Translations under genes and position numbers: made by a program
Source of the DNA: Companilactobacillus bobalius
GTDB lineage: Bacteria > Bacillota > Bacilli > Lactobacillales > Lactobacillaceae
Length of the DNA: 64,000 nucleotides
Direction: 5' to 3'
Assembly: GCF_009764355.1 (NCBI RefSeq)
Contig: NZ_LNUA01000061.1
Span: 4,198-68,197 of the forward strand
Shown: positions 36,841-43,578 of the stretch, piece by piece
How the letters are laid out: every line of letters starts with the position of its first letter
How positions within the stretch are numbered: position 1 is the first letter of the stretch
The notes under the pieces: generated by a model
Database searches by the model: none
The model's input: only the letters and a program-made list of their open reading frames with translations
Told to the model about the DNA's origin: nothing

Positions 36841-37356
36841 ATGAGAATAGGTGAACAACTTCAAAACCAACGTAAATTAAATGGTATGTCACAAGATGAA
36901 TTGGCGGATGAGTTGCATATATCGAGACAATCGATCTCTAAATGGGAGAATGGAAAATCTTTGCCAAGTTTCAGTAATGTTGTGGCTATAAGTGATCTAT
37001 TTGATATTTCATTAGATGAGTTGATTAAAGGTGATAGCGAGTTGATGGATCAATTTGAAACCAATGAGCCTAAAATTAGTAAAACTTGGACGATTGTAAT
37101 CATCAGTTTCACGATTGCCATAATTATAATGGGAATTCTTAGGGCCTTTCGTATATCAGATGATCGAATTGATACCTTATTTAGTGTTCCTGAAATTATT
37201 GCTTTCGGTTTTTTAATGTATAACATTAATTGGAAAAAATTTAATAAGGGAATAAGTAAGAAACTTATCTTTTGGGGAATTATTTGGTTAGGGTTGTATT
37301 TGATTCCTATAATAAATGATTTTATTGCTGGCTTCATTGTCGGATACAATGGTTAA
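36841..37356 (+). CDS. XRE regulator with C-terminal membrane domain (copy 1)
   Basis: 171 residues. The XRE DNA-binding domain (1-65) reads IGEQLQNQRKLNGMSQDELA and SRQSISKWENGKSLPSF. After a linker come three membrane spans (about 80-97, 115-125 and 142-165), so the DNA-binding domain is tethered to the membrane. Two paralogues follow at 38305 and 38992. Unlike them it lacks the GCAACC-N6-TTCT promoter motif. Such HTH-membrane proteins occur in Firmicutes, mostly uncharacterised. GGGGGAG precedes the ATG. Confidence 0.85.
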   Translation: MRIGEQLQNQRKLNGMSQDELADELHISRQSISKWENGKSLPSFSNVVAISDLFDISLDELIKGDSELMDQFETNEPKISKTWTIVIISFTIAIIIMGILRAFRISDDRIDTLFSVPEIIAFGFLMYNINWKKFNKGISKKLIFWGIIWLGLYLIPIINDFIAGFIVGYNG

Positions 37357-37447
37357 GATATGGATTTAATTAAATCTATAGTTTTGATAAGAGCATAACG
37401 ATATTAAAACGCCCAATCGATGAATTTTTAGATTTACATTGATTGAT

Positions 37448-37491
37448 GCAACCATAGGCTTCTATTGTAAACAGCACATTATCGATAAGAT
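37448..37491 (+). promoter_or_regulatory. Promoter with GCAACC-N6-TTCT motif (site A)
   Basis: GCAACC at 37448, TTCT ending at 37463, -10 TAAGAT at 37486-37491, start codon 28 bp later. The inner AACC-ata-GGCTT is a rough dyad. The -35 is poor, suggesting an activator. Confidence 0.6.
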
Positions 37492-37519
37492 TTGATTATC
37501 AAAAAACGAGGTGTTGTTT

Positions 37520-38197
37520 ATGAACATTAAAGAACGAAACTATTCAACTGGGAAAAAGATACTATTAATGATTTGGTTTTACTTTTTATATCAGGTATCG
37601 TCAGTTCTAATGGCAATTCCATCTGTTAAAACTGTAAAGGAATTATGGCTTAGGTTAGTATTATTTATTTTAGGATTTGTCTTATCCATATTACTGATAA
37701 GGCACCTCTGGAATTACTTTGCAGGTGATTTTCATCCAGAAATTAAATTTCTACCTTCTTTTAATAGAAAACAGAAAATTATCATTTATATAATCTTAAT
37801 GATATTACTTATTGGACTAGTAGGCTGGAGTTCAAGCGTCGTTCCGACTTCTGATAATCAGACAGAGATTAATAGTATGTTTGGAAAAGATAAATGGAGT
37901 ATGACAATTTCTGTTGTGATTTTAGGACCGGTAATTGAGGAATTGATTTTTCGTGGAGCCCTGCAAAAATTATTCTTTAATCAAATTAAAACTAAGTGGC
38001 AAATGATATTGTATGTTATTGCTTCGACAGCACTTTTTGTATGGATTCACGGAACACCATTTAATTCACAGATGGTTCCTTATCTTGTAATGGGAGTTAT
38101 TTTTTCTATATCGTATGTGTTATTAGATGATATTAGGTACGATATTTCACTACATGTGCTTAATAATTTGATTGCTGTTATTTTAATGTTCTTATAA
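37520..38197 (+). CDS. CPBP family intramembrane metalloprotease
   Basis: A 225-residue membrane protein with about six to eight spans. The CPBP (CAAX protease/bacteriocin-processing, Abi) motifs are complete: EELIFRG (Glu140, Glu141, Arg145), His177 in VWIHG and HVLNN (His212, Asn216). Members cleave membrane proteins or give self-immunity to bacteriocins. The frame opens at GTG 37511, but this is part of the GAGGTG ribosome binding site, so the ATG at 37520 is used. It lies between the first and second membrane-XRE regulators, which could be substrates (inferred). Confidence 0.87.
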   Translation: MNIKERNYSTGKKILLMIWFYFLYQVSSVLMAIPSVKTVKELWLRLVLFILGFVLSILLIRHLWNYFAGDFHPEIKFLPSFNRKQKIIIYIILMILLIGLVGWSSSVVPTSDNQTEINSMFGKDKWSMTISVVILGPVIEELIFRGALQKLFFNQIKTKWQMILYVIASTALFVWIHGTPFNSQMVPYLVMGVIFSISYVLLDDIRYDISLHVLNNLIAVILMFL

Positions 38198-38234
38198 CTA
38201 TACTATAACGTCAAAAATAAACTTTATTGTAATT

Positions 38235-38278
38235 GCAACCGGGGGTTTCTGTTCAATGAGATCCACTTAAGATAAGCT
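38235..38278 (+). promoter_or_regulatory. Promoter with GCAACC-N6-TTCT motif (site B)
   Basis: GCAACC at 38235, TTCT ending at 38250, -10 TAAGCT at 38273-38278, ATG 26 bp later. Dyad AACC-ggg-GGTT. Spacing equals sites A and C. Confidence 0.6.
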
Positions 38279-38304
38279 TTTAAATATTAAATGAGGTGGA
38301 CTTA

Positions 38305-38838
38305 ATGAAAATAGGCAAACAATTACAGGATCAACGTAAGCAACATAATATGTCACAAGAGGATTTAGCAGCTAAATTAAATATTTCTCGTCAAGCAATT
38401 TCTAAATGGGAAAATGGAACTTCTTTACCTAGTTTCACCAATGTGATCGCTATAAGTAATTTGTTTGATATTTCTTTGGACGAGCTTATCAAAGAGGATC
38501 CGGCATTGATCAAAAAATTTGAGCATGAAAAAATAGGATTAACTAAAGTAGAAACAATTATTACGGTCGGATTTGTGTTGGCATTTATAGTCTTAGGAGT
38601 TTGTTATTTTTATGGAGTTACTTCACATGAGATGATGGATTGGATTTCGTTATTTGAATTAGTTACTGGTATTGGTTTTTTAACTAATATTAAATGGAAA
38701 TTATTCAACAAATCACTCAATAAAAGAGCAGTTATTTTTGGAATATTGCTATTGGCTTTATTCCTGATACCCCAGATTATGAATGCTATTCCTGAAATTA
38801 TTAAAGGAATAGATCAAGGTATTTCTTACGGTAGTTAA
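38305..38838 (+). CDS. XRE regulator with C-terminal membrane domain (copy 2)
   Basis: 177 residues. XRE domain (IGKQLQDQRKQHNMSQEDLA, SRQAISKWENGTSLPSF) followed by three membrane spans (about 90-108, 117-127 and 143-162). It is a paralogue of the proteins at 36841 and 38992 with high identity in the HTH and little in the loops. GAGGTG precedes the ATG at 38305; a GTG at 38296 is within that box. Transcribed from motif site B and ended by the hairpin at 38872. Confidence 0.85.
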   Translation: MKIGKQLQDQRKQHNMSQEDLAAKLNISRQAISKWENGTSLPSFTNVIAISNLFDISLDELIKEDPALIKKFEHEKIGLTKVETIITVGFVLAFIVLGVCYFYGVTSHEMMDWISLFELVTGIGFLTNIKWKLFNKSLNKRAVIFGILLLALFLIPQIMNAIPEIIKGIDQGISYGS

Positions 38839-38871
38839 TAACGAATGCATAACGATATATTTTTTATAAAG

Positions 38872-38899
38872 GAGTCGACTTTAGGTCGATTCTTTTTGT
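38872..38899 (+). terminator. Intrinsic terminator
   Basis: GAGTCGAC / GTCGATTC stem with one G-U pair and T5. Confidence 0.7.
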
Positions 38900-38921
38900 A
38901 TATTTAAGTGACAAAGTAAAA

Positions 38922-38965
38922 GCAACCTCTAGGTTCTCGTCCAATTAGATAATTACATCTAGAAT
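38922..38965 (+). promoter_or_regulatory. Promoter with GCAACC-N6-TTCT motif (site C)
   Basis: GCAACC at 38922, TTCT ending at 38937, -10 TAGAAT at 38960-38965, ATG 26 bp later. Dyad AACC-tcta-GGTT. Confidence 0.6.
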
Positions 38966-38991
38966 TGTAACTAAATAAAGGGGGCACCAAA

Positions 38992-39525
38992 ATGAAGATT
39001 GGTGATCAGTTACAAAAACAGCGAAAATTACATCATATGTCACAGAACGAATTGGCAGAGAAACTTCATTTAACCAGACAATCGATTTCAAAGTGGGAAA
39101 ATGGAACGACGTTGCCTAGCTTTGCTAACGTAATTGCCATTAGTGAAATATTTGGTGTCTCTTTGGATGAGTTAATCAAAGGAGATGCTGCTCTAATGGA
39201 TAAACTTAAAGATGATGGAAAGATTAGATTGACCAAGCTGGAAACGATTGTCATTACGGGACTCGTATTCGTAGCTATTGCTCTGGCAATTATTTATGGA
39301 ACGGGAATATCCATGGATGATGTGAGTGATTGGATGTCAGGATTCTCTTTAATATTTTTTATTCTCTTTGCTAATAGCATTAATCGAAAGAAGTTTAATG
39401 AAAGTCTTAATAAGAAGACCGTGATTTTTGGAATATTATTATTAGTTACAATTTTGGTGCCATTTATCATAGGAATTTTTAGTGGTTTCTTACAGGAATC
39501 GATTAGATTACAGAAAAATGTTTAA
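38992..39525 (+). CDS. XRE regulator with C-terminal membrane domain (copy 3)
   Basis: 177 residues. XRE domain IGDQLQKQRKLHHMSQNELA and TRQSISKWENGTTLPSF, then membrane spans at about 83-98, 112-126 and 142-160. The HTH helices are nearly the same as in copies 1 and 2, so all three probably bind similar DNA. The third in the array, it ends in a terminator shared with the convergent SecB-like gene. GGGGG precedes the ATG. Confidence 0.85.
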   Translation: MKIGDQLQKQRKLHHMSQNELAEKLHLTRQSISKWENGTTLPSFANVIAISEIFGVSLDELIKGDAALMDKLKDDGKIRLTKLETIVITGLVFVAIALAIIYGTGISMDDVSDWMSGFSLIFFILFANSINRKKFNESLNKKTVIFGILLLVTILVPFIIGIFSGFLQESIRLQKNV

Positions 39526-39528
39526 AAA

Positions 39529-39570
39529 AATAGACCTAATAGCTCAAAATCGAGTTATTGGGTCTATTAT
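39529..39570. terminator. Bidirectional terminator
   Basis: AATAGACC ... GGTCTATT with an inner CTC/GAG pair, T/A runs on both sides, between convergent genes. Confidence 0.8.
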
Positions 39571-39572
39571 CG

Positions 39573-39983
39573 TTAATCTTCAGAATTAAAGTCAATCATG
39601 GGAAGTGTCATAGCTGGGAAACCACTTGCTGCAGTCATCATTGAGACTAATGGGCGTAAATAAGATAATAAAATTGTTGCAGCATCTGTTTGTAAAATTT
39701 GTAAGGCATCTACATTGGATATTTCATCATCGACTTTGAAATATGAAGATATTTTGCTAGATATTTTATACGGTACTTGATCCCGGTCTAGGTTAACAAA
39801 GAGGCTCAAGTAAACTGGAACAGCCGAACTCCAGTCGATTTCTAATTCCGGAGGCATTTCGATCATCGTTTTAATGTCTAATTGTTCGAGACCGTCGACA
39901 ATATCGAACTGTTCATTAACTTTGAGATCGAATTCTGAAACAGTGGGATCATCAAATTGTAAATATCGATCAATTTTATTCAT
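39573..39983 (-). CDS. SecB-like chaperone
   Basis: 136 residues from the ATG at 39983, which has GGAGG 7 nt ahead; the longer frame (from 40019) adds a poor leader. The end is strongly SecB-like: ILLSYLRPLVSMMTAASGFP followed by PMIDF, the counterpart of the proline-bounded C-terminal strand of proteobacterial SecB. The middle (VNLDRDQVPYKI) fits the second beta strand. Canonical SecB is rare in Firmicutes; Gram-positive SecB-like proteins are known mainly as chaperones of toxin-antitoxin systems, but no toxin is adjacent here. Function is open: export or protein-folding chaperone. Confidence 0.6.
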   Translation of the reverse strand: MNKIDRYLQFDDPTVSEFDLKVNEQFDIVDGLEQLDIKTMIEMPPELEIDWSSAVPVYLSLFVNLDRDQVPYKISSKISSYFKVDDEISNVDALQILQTDAATILLSYLRPLVSMMTAASGFPAMTLPMIDFNSED

Positions 39984-40056
39984 GATTTTTCCTCCATATA
40001 TTTTTCGTAAGTTTAGCATGTTGCCGAAAAAAGAGATATTTATTTGCTATTCCAAT

Positions 40057-40087
40057 AAAAAAATCGACTTTGAGAGTCGATTTTTTT
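40057..40087. terminator. Terminator at the end of the ssuB-like gene
   Basis: AAAAAATCGACT / GAGTCGATTTTTTT, overlapping the stop codon. It points mainly minus-strand. Confidence 0.85.
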
Positions 40088-40811
40088 AGGCAGTCTGTTT
40101 TTGAATTTCCTTTTCACCCAGAATCTCATTGAGGACTCGATCGGCCACGATACCAATTTGACCGGCATTGCGATTTTTAGGACAAGTTTCCTCATAATAA
40201 TTAGTGGATTCTTTCATAACGACGATACGGTCTGCCATACGAGCAGCTTCATCGACATCATGGGTTACAAGGATAGTGGTGAGATGTTGCTTTTGACAAA
40301 CATCAAGGATCAAATCTTGCATTTTTCTTCTAGTCAAAGCATCTAAGGCACCAAGCGGTTCATCCAACAATAAGACTTTAGGATTAGTCATTAAAGCTCT
40401 AGCTAGAGCGATTCGTTGTTTTTGACCACCTGACAATTGATTGGGAAAGTGGTCGGCATAGTCGCCTAGTTCAACAAGATTTAATAGTTCTTTGGCATGT
40501 GCTTTAGTATTTTTATCTTTAGAACCAAATGATAAATTGTCTAAAACATTCATCCAGGGAAGTAAACGATCTTCTTGGAACATCATTCTCATAACGGAAC
40601 GAGAGTTGTCTTCACCAACAGTGATCGATCCGCTAGTTGGTTTTTCCAATCCGGCAATCAATCTCAAGAGGGTACTTTTACCGCCACCACTCATACCAAC
40701 TAAGGCAATGAATTCGCCTTGATTAATATTGAGATTCACATTTTTCAAGGCAGTTAGGTCTTGATACATTTTATTAACATTTTTAATTTCAATCATTGAA
40801 TTTTTAATCAT
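40086..40811 (-). CDS. SsuB/TauB-type ABC transporter ATPase
   Basis: 241 residues from the ATG at 40811. Walker A GMSGGGKST, signature LSGGQKQRIALARAL, Walker B VLLLDEPLGALD and H-loop THDVDEAARMAD are all present. MMFQEDRLLPW is the typical SsuB Q-loop. ATG overlaps the permease stop (TAATG) with GGAGC ahead; frames extending to 40841 lack this. It powers import by the permease upstream and probably works with the binding protein at 35784. Confidence 0.9.
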   Translation of the reverse strand: MIKNSMIEIKNVNKMYQDLTALKNVNLNINQGEFIALVGMSGGGKSTLLRLIAGLEKPTSGSITVGEDNSRSVMRMMFQEDRLLPWMNVLDNLSFGSKDKNTKAHAKELLNLVELGDYADHFPNQLSGGQKQRIALARALMTNPKVLLLDEPLGALDALTRRKMQDLILDVCQKQHLTTILVTHDVDEAARMADRIVVMKESTNYYEETCPKNRNAGQIGIVADRVLNEILGEKEIQKQTA

Positions 40812-41620
40812 TAAACGTTGCTCCTTCCGGTCTTTTGCCATTCAAGCAGTAAACTTTCAAAACTCTTTGCAACTAAGTCAGAAATTTTACCTAAGACAGC
40901 GTAGACGACGATACATAAAATAACAGTTTCCATATCCATAAAGTCTTCAGCATTATTAGCCATATAACCAATACCAGAACTGGCTGAAATAGTTTCAGCG
41001 ACGATTAATGTGGTCCACATCACACCTAAGGCATAACGGATACCAACGAGAATTTGTGGTAAGGCAGCTGGAAAAATAATTTTGAAGAACATTTGGCCTT
41101 TGGAAAGTTCATAAGATTTTCCCATTTCAATCAAATCAGGGTCGACGGAACTGATACCGTGGAATGTATTGATATAGACTGGGAACATTGTTCCGATAGC
41201 CACTAGAGAGATCTTGGCTGATTCATTGATACCAAGCCATAAAATAATTAATGGGATAAGTGCCAAATGAGGAATATTACGAAACATCTGAATAGAGGAG
41301 TCGAATAGTAAACGACAAGTCTTTGACATTCCGTTGATAAATCCGAGGATAAAACCAACACCACCACCAATCAAAAGACCGACGGTAGCACGATAAAGAC
41401 TGATACTTAAGTTTTTAGGCAGTTCGCCACTTTGGGTTAACTTGATTCCGTCTTGAAACACCGCTAGAGGTGATGGTAAAACGGAACTCGATAGCCAACC
41501 AAGGGTAGAACTGACCTGCCAAAAGAGAATCAGAATAATCGGCAAGAGAAATGGCAATAGTTTGGTTACAGGAAGAACAAATTTCCTTTTTTTGCGTGCT
41601 ATAGTCAAAGAATCTTGCAT
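40811..41620 (-). CDS. SsuC/TauC-type ABC transporter permease
   Basis: A 269-residue permease, about six spans after a basic N-terminus (ARKKRKF). The EAA loop reads MGKSYELSKGQMFFKIIFPA, and the FPAALPQILVG following it is characteristic of sulfonate/nitrate/taurine importers. It pairs with the adjacent ATPase. It follows the CoA ligase by 18 bp. Substrate unspecified; the two neighbouring CoA ligases suggest a carboxylic acid rather than a sulfonate (inference). Confidence 0.9.
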   Translation of the reverse strand: MQDSLTIARKKRKFVLPVTKLLPFLLPIILILFWQVSSTLGWLSSSVLPSPLAVFQDGIKLTQSGELPKNLSISLYRATVGLLIGGGVGFILGFINGMSKTCRLLFDSSIQMFRNIPHLALIPLIILWLGINESAKISLVAIGTMFPVYINTFHGISSVDPDLIEMGKSYELSKGQMFFKIIFPAALPQILVGIRYALGVMWTTLIVAETISASSGIGYMANNAEDFMDMETVILCIVVYAVLGKISDLVAKSFESLLLEWQKTGRSNV

Positions 41621-41638
41621 CGACTAAGCCTCCTTTAA

Positions 41639-43138
41639 TTATTGAGTCACTTCTTGAGCTAGAAGTGTACGTTGAATTTTTCCAGTAGCATTCTTTGGTA
41701 ATTGACTACTAAAGATATACTTTGTAGGACGTTCAACAGGTAATAACTGCTCATTTGCTAATTCATTCAACAATGCGAGTTGGTGTCGATGATCTTGACT
41801 GATTTCATTTGGAACAATAACAGCAGTAACGGTTTCACCATAAATTTTGTCAGGAACACCAATTACAGCCATTTCACGGACAAATTTCAAAACGTTAAGA
41901 CAATCTTCAACAGCAAGTGGATTAACGTTTTCGCCACCACGGATGATCATTTCTTTACTACGTCCAGAAATTTGAAGATAACCATTTTCATCTAGGGAAC
42001 CTAAATCTCCAGTTAAAAGCCAACCATCATGGAAAGCCTCCGGTTGTGGATCGAGATAGTGTGTAATAATACTTTCACCTTTAATGGCAATTTCACCTAC
42101 TTGACCGACAGCCATCTCTTCATAATTGGCGCCAAGAATCTTTAATTCAGTACCAACTGGCAAACCGACACTATTTTGAAGAGGTTTGTTCAACGGATTC
42201 TGAGCAATTTGACTAGCTGCTTCCGTCATACCGTAACTTTCAATTAAAGGAACGTTGAAACGACGATTGAATTCTTCGTGAGTACTTGGTAATAAAGGTG
42301 CCGAAGCAGTTCTGAGAAATCTTAAATTGTTGTCAGTGGGTTGTTCGTCACGTTGTAACAAAATGGCGATAATAGCCGGTGTGAGTGAGACCCAAGTTAT
42401 CTTTTCACTACTGACTTCCTTCCAGAATAAATGGGCACTGAATTTTGGACGGAATAGTAATTGTCCATGAGATAAGCAGGTAGCTAAATTAGAGATTACC
42501 AAGGCATTGATGTGAAACATTGGCATCAAGATAAAAGTACTATCGTGACTGGTGAGTAACTCACTATCAATAACGTGGAAGGCACCAGCTAAGAGTTGAT
42601 AATGTGTTAAACCGACCCGTTTAGGTTTTCCCGTTGTACCAGAAGTATGCATGATAACCGCCAATTGATCATCATCAGGAGTTTCATTAAGATGAGCAAT
42701 GTGTTTGTTACGGATAAAGATTTGAACCTCAGATTCATGTAAAGTAGTTAAACGAGGTTGATTAGTAAAAGTATCTTTTAAGATGGAAAGTTCTTTAATG
42801 TTTTCATTTAGAATAATTGCTGAATAATGATATTGATCTTCCAGTTCACTGATTTGAATTTCAGTAGAAACGGGATTAATAGGTTGTACAATAGCACCAA
42901 TATCCCAGAGACTTTGAATAACGATAGAGTAAGAAACTGAATTAGATAAGGCGACTAAGACGATATCGTTATGACCAATACCCTTGTTTTGCCAATAGTT
43001 TTTCCAAACATTTTCTTCTAAGTTAAGTTGACTACCCGTGTACCAGTGTTGACCGGCATCTTGCATCAAAGGACGAGAAGAGCCAGCAATCAATTGTTGT
43101 TTTAATCTTTCTGTAAGTTCTGACATAAGTAATACCAA
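41639..43138 (-). CDS. AMP-binding acyl-CoA ligase/synthetase (copy 2)
   Basis: A 499-residue adenylate-forming ligase, paralogue of the enzyme at 34270 (same domain order; many shared motifs). HTSGTTGKPKRVGLTH is the P-loop, SYGMTEAASQ the adenine motif, GDLGSLDENGYL the hinge and NATGKIQR the catalytic-Lys segment. It would make an acyl-CoA from an acid imported by the downstream permease/ATPase. The start is unclear: ATG at 43126 (MSELTERL) is best by homology with copy 1, but AAAGGA is 14 nt away. First gene of a three-gene operon. Confidence 0.87.
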   Translation of the reverse strand: MVLLMSELTERLKQQLIAGSSRPLMQDAGQHWYTGSQLNLEENVWKNYWQNKGIGHNDIVLVALSNSVSYSIVIQSLWDIGAIVQPINPVSTEIQISELEDQYHYSAIILNENIKELSILKDTFTNQPRLTTLHESEVQIFIRNKHIAHLNETPDDDQLAVIMHTSGTTGKPKRVGLTHYQLLAGAFHVIDSELLTSHDSTFILMPMFHINALVISNLATCLSHGQLLFRPKFSAHLFWKEVSSEKITWVSLTPAIIAILLQRDEQPTDNNLRFLRTASAPLLPSTHEEFNRRFNVPLIESYGMTEAASQIAQNPLNKPLQNSVGLPVGTELKILGANYEEMAVGQVGEIAIKGESIITHYLDPQPEAFHDGWLLTGDLGSLDENGYLQISGRSKEMIIRGGENVNPLAVEDCLNVLKFVREMAVIGVPDKIYGETVTAVIVPNEISQDHRHQLALLNELANEQLLPVERPTKYIFSSQLPKNATGKIQRTLLAQEVTQ

Positions 43139-43251
43139 GTCCTTTCACTTGTTTAATTGTTCGATTGAATAAACATAGTTTACAAGGAAGATGGCGAAGT
43201 AACTACTTAGGTTCGATAAGGTTTTTATAAGAAAATCTTAGAAAGAGGAGA

Positions 43252-43366
43252 GGGTTCCACAGACCCGGGAATTTCCGAGGATTTGCCTAAGTCCTGGAAT
43301 CGCCCGCGAATTGTGCGAGCAATTTCAGGACTGTAGCAAACCGGAAGAAATTGGTCTGTGGAACCC
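43252..43366 (+). repeat. Interspersed hairpin element, family 1 type A
   Basis: Perfect 14 bp outer arms GGGTTCCACAGACC / GGTCTGTGGAACCC. Next come AATTTC / GAAATT and the inner arms AGTCCTG / CAGGACT around GCCCGC...GCGAGC. The outline equals that of the other copies, but the arm sequences differ in a paired way. Confidence 0.9.
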
Positions 43367-43427
43367 GTTTAAGCAGCATACTTGAGAAACATAGCCAGAC
43401 CGAGAAGATTTAAATCAATAAAAGAAC

Positions 43428-43505
43428 TGCCGTCCTCCGCAAAAAGAAAATTTGTCTGGAACGCCATGGGCTGAGCCAATTTTCTTGTTGCTTCGGACTA
43501 AATCC
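43428..43505 (+). repeat. Interspersed repeat family 2, longest copy
   Basis: TGCCGTCCTCCGCAAAAAG at the left end and GAGCCAATTTTCTTGTTGCT... at the right (43473-43505). Inner AGAAAATT and AATTTTCT form an inverted repeat. The right part recurs at 46244 (30 of 33 bases); the left recurs at 32975 reversed. Confidence 0.7.
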
Positions 43506-43544
43506 AGCTTTGTTTATCAGTTATTGTAAAATTCAAACCAATAA

Positions 43545-43578
43545 AAAAATCCAATCCTAAGGAAGGATTAGATTTTAT
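43545..43578 (-). terminator. Terminator of the two-component operon
   Basis: AATCCAATCCT / AGGATTAGATT stem containing the histidine-kinase stop, followed by a T run on the minus strand. Confidence 0.75.

Larger units (their letters stand above)
43139..43567. other. Repeat-rich intergenic region
   Basis: Besides the ligase promoter area it holds a family 1 hairpin element (43252-43366), the longest family 2 element (43428-43505) and the histidine-kinase terminator. No gene was found. Confidence 0.7.
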
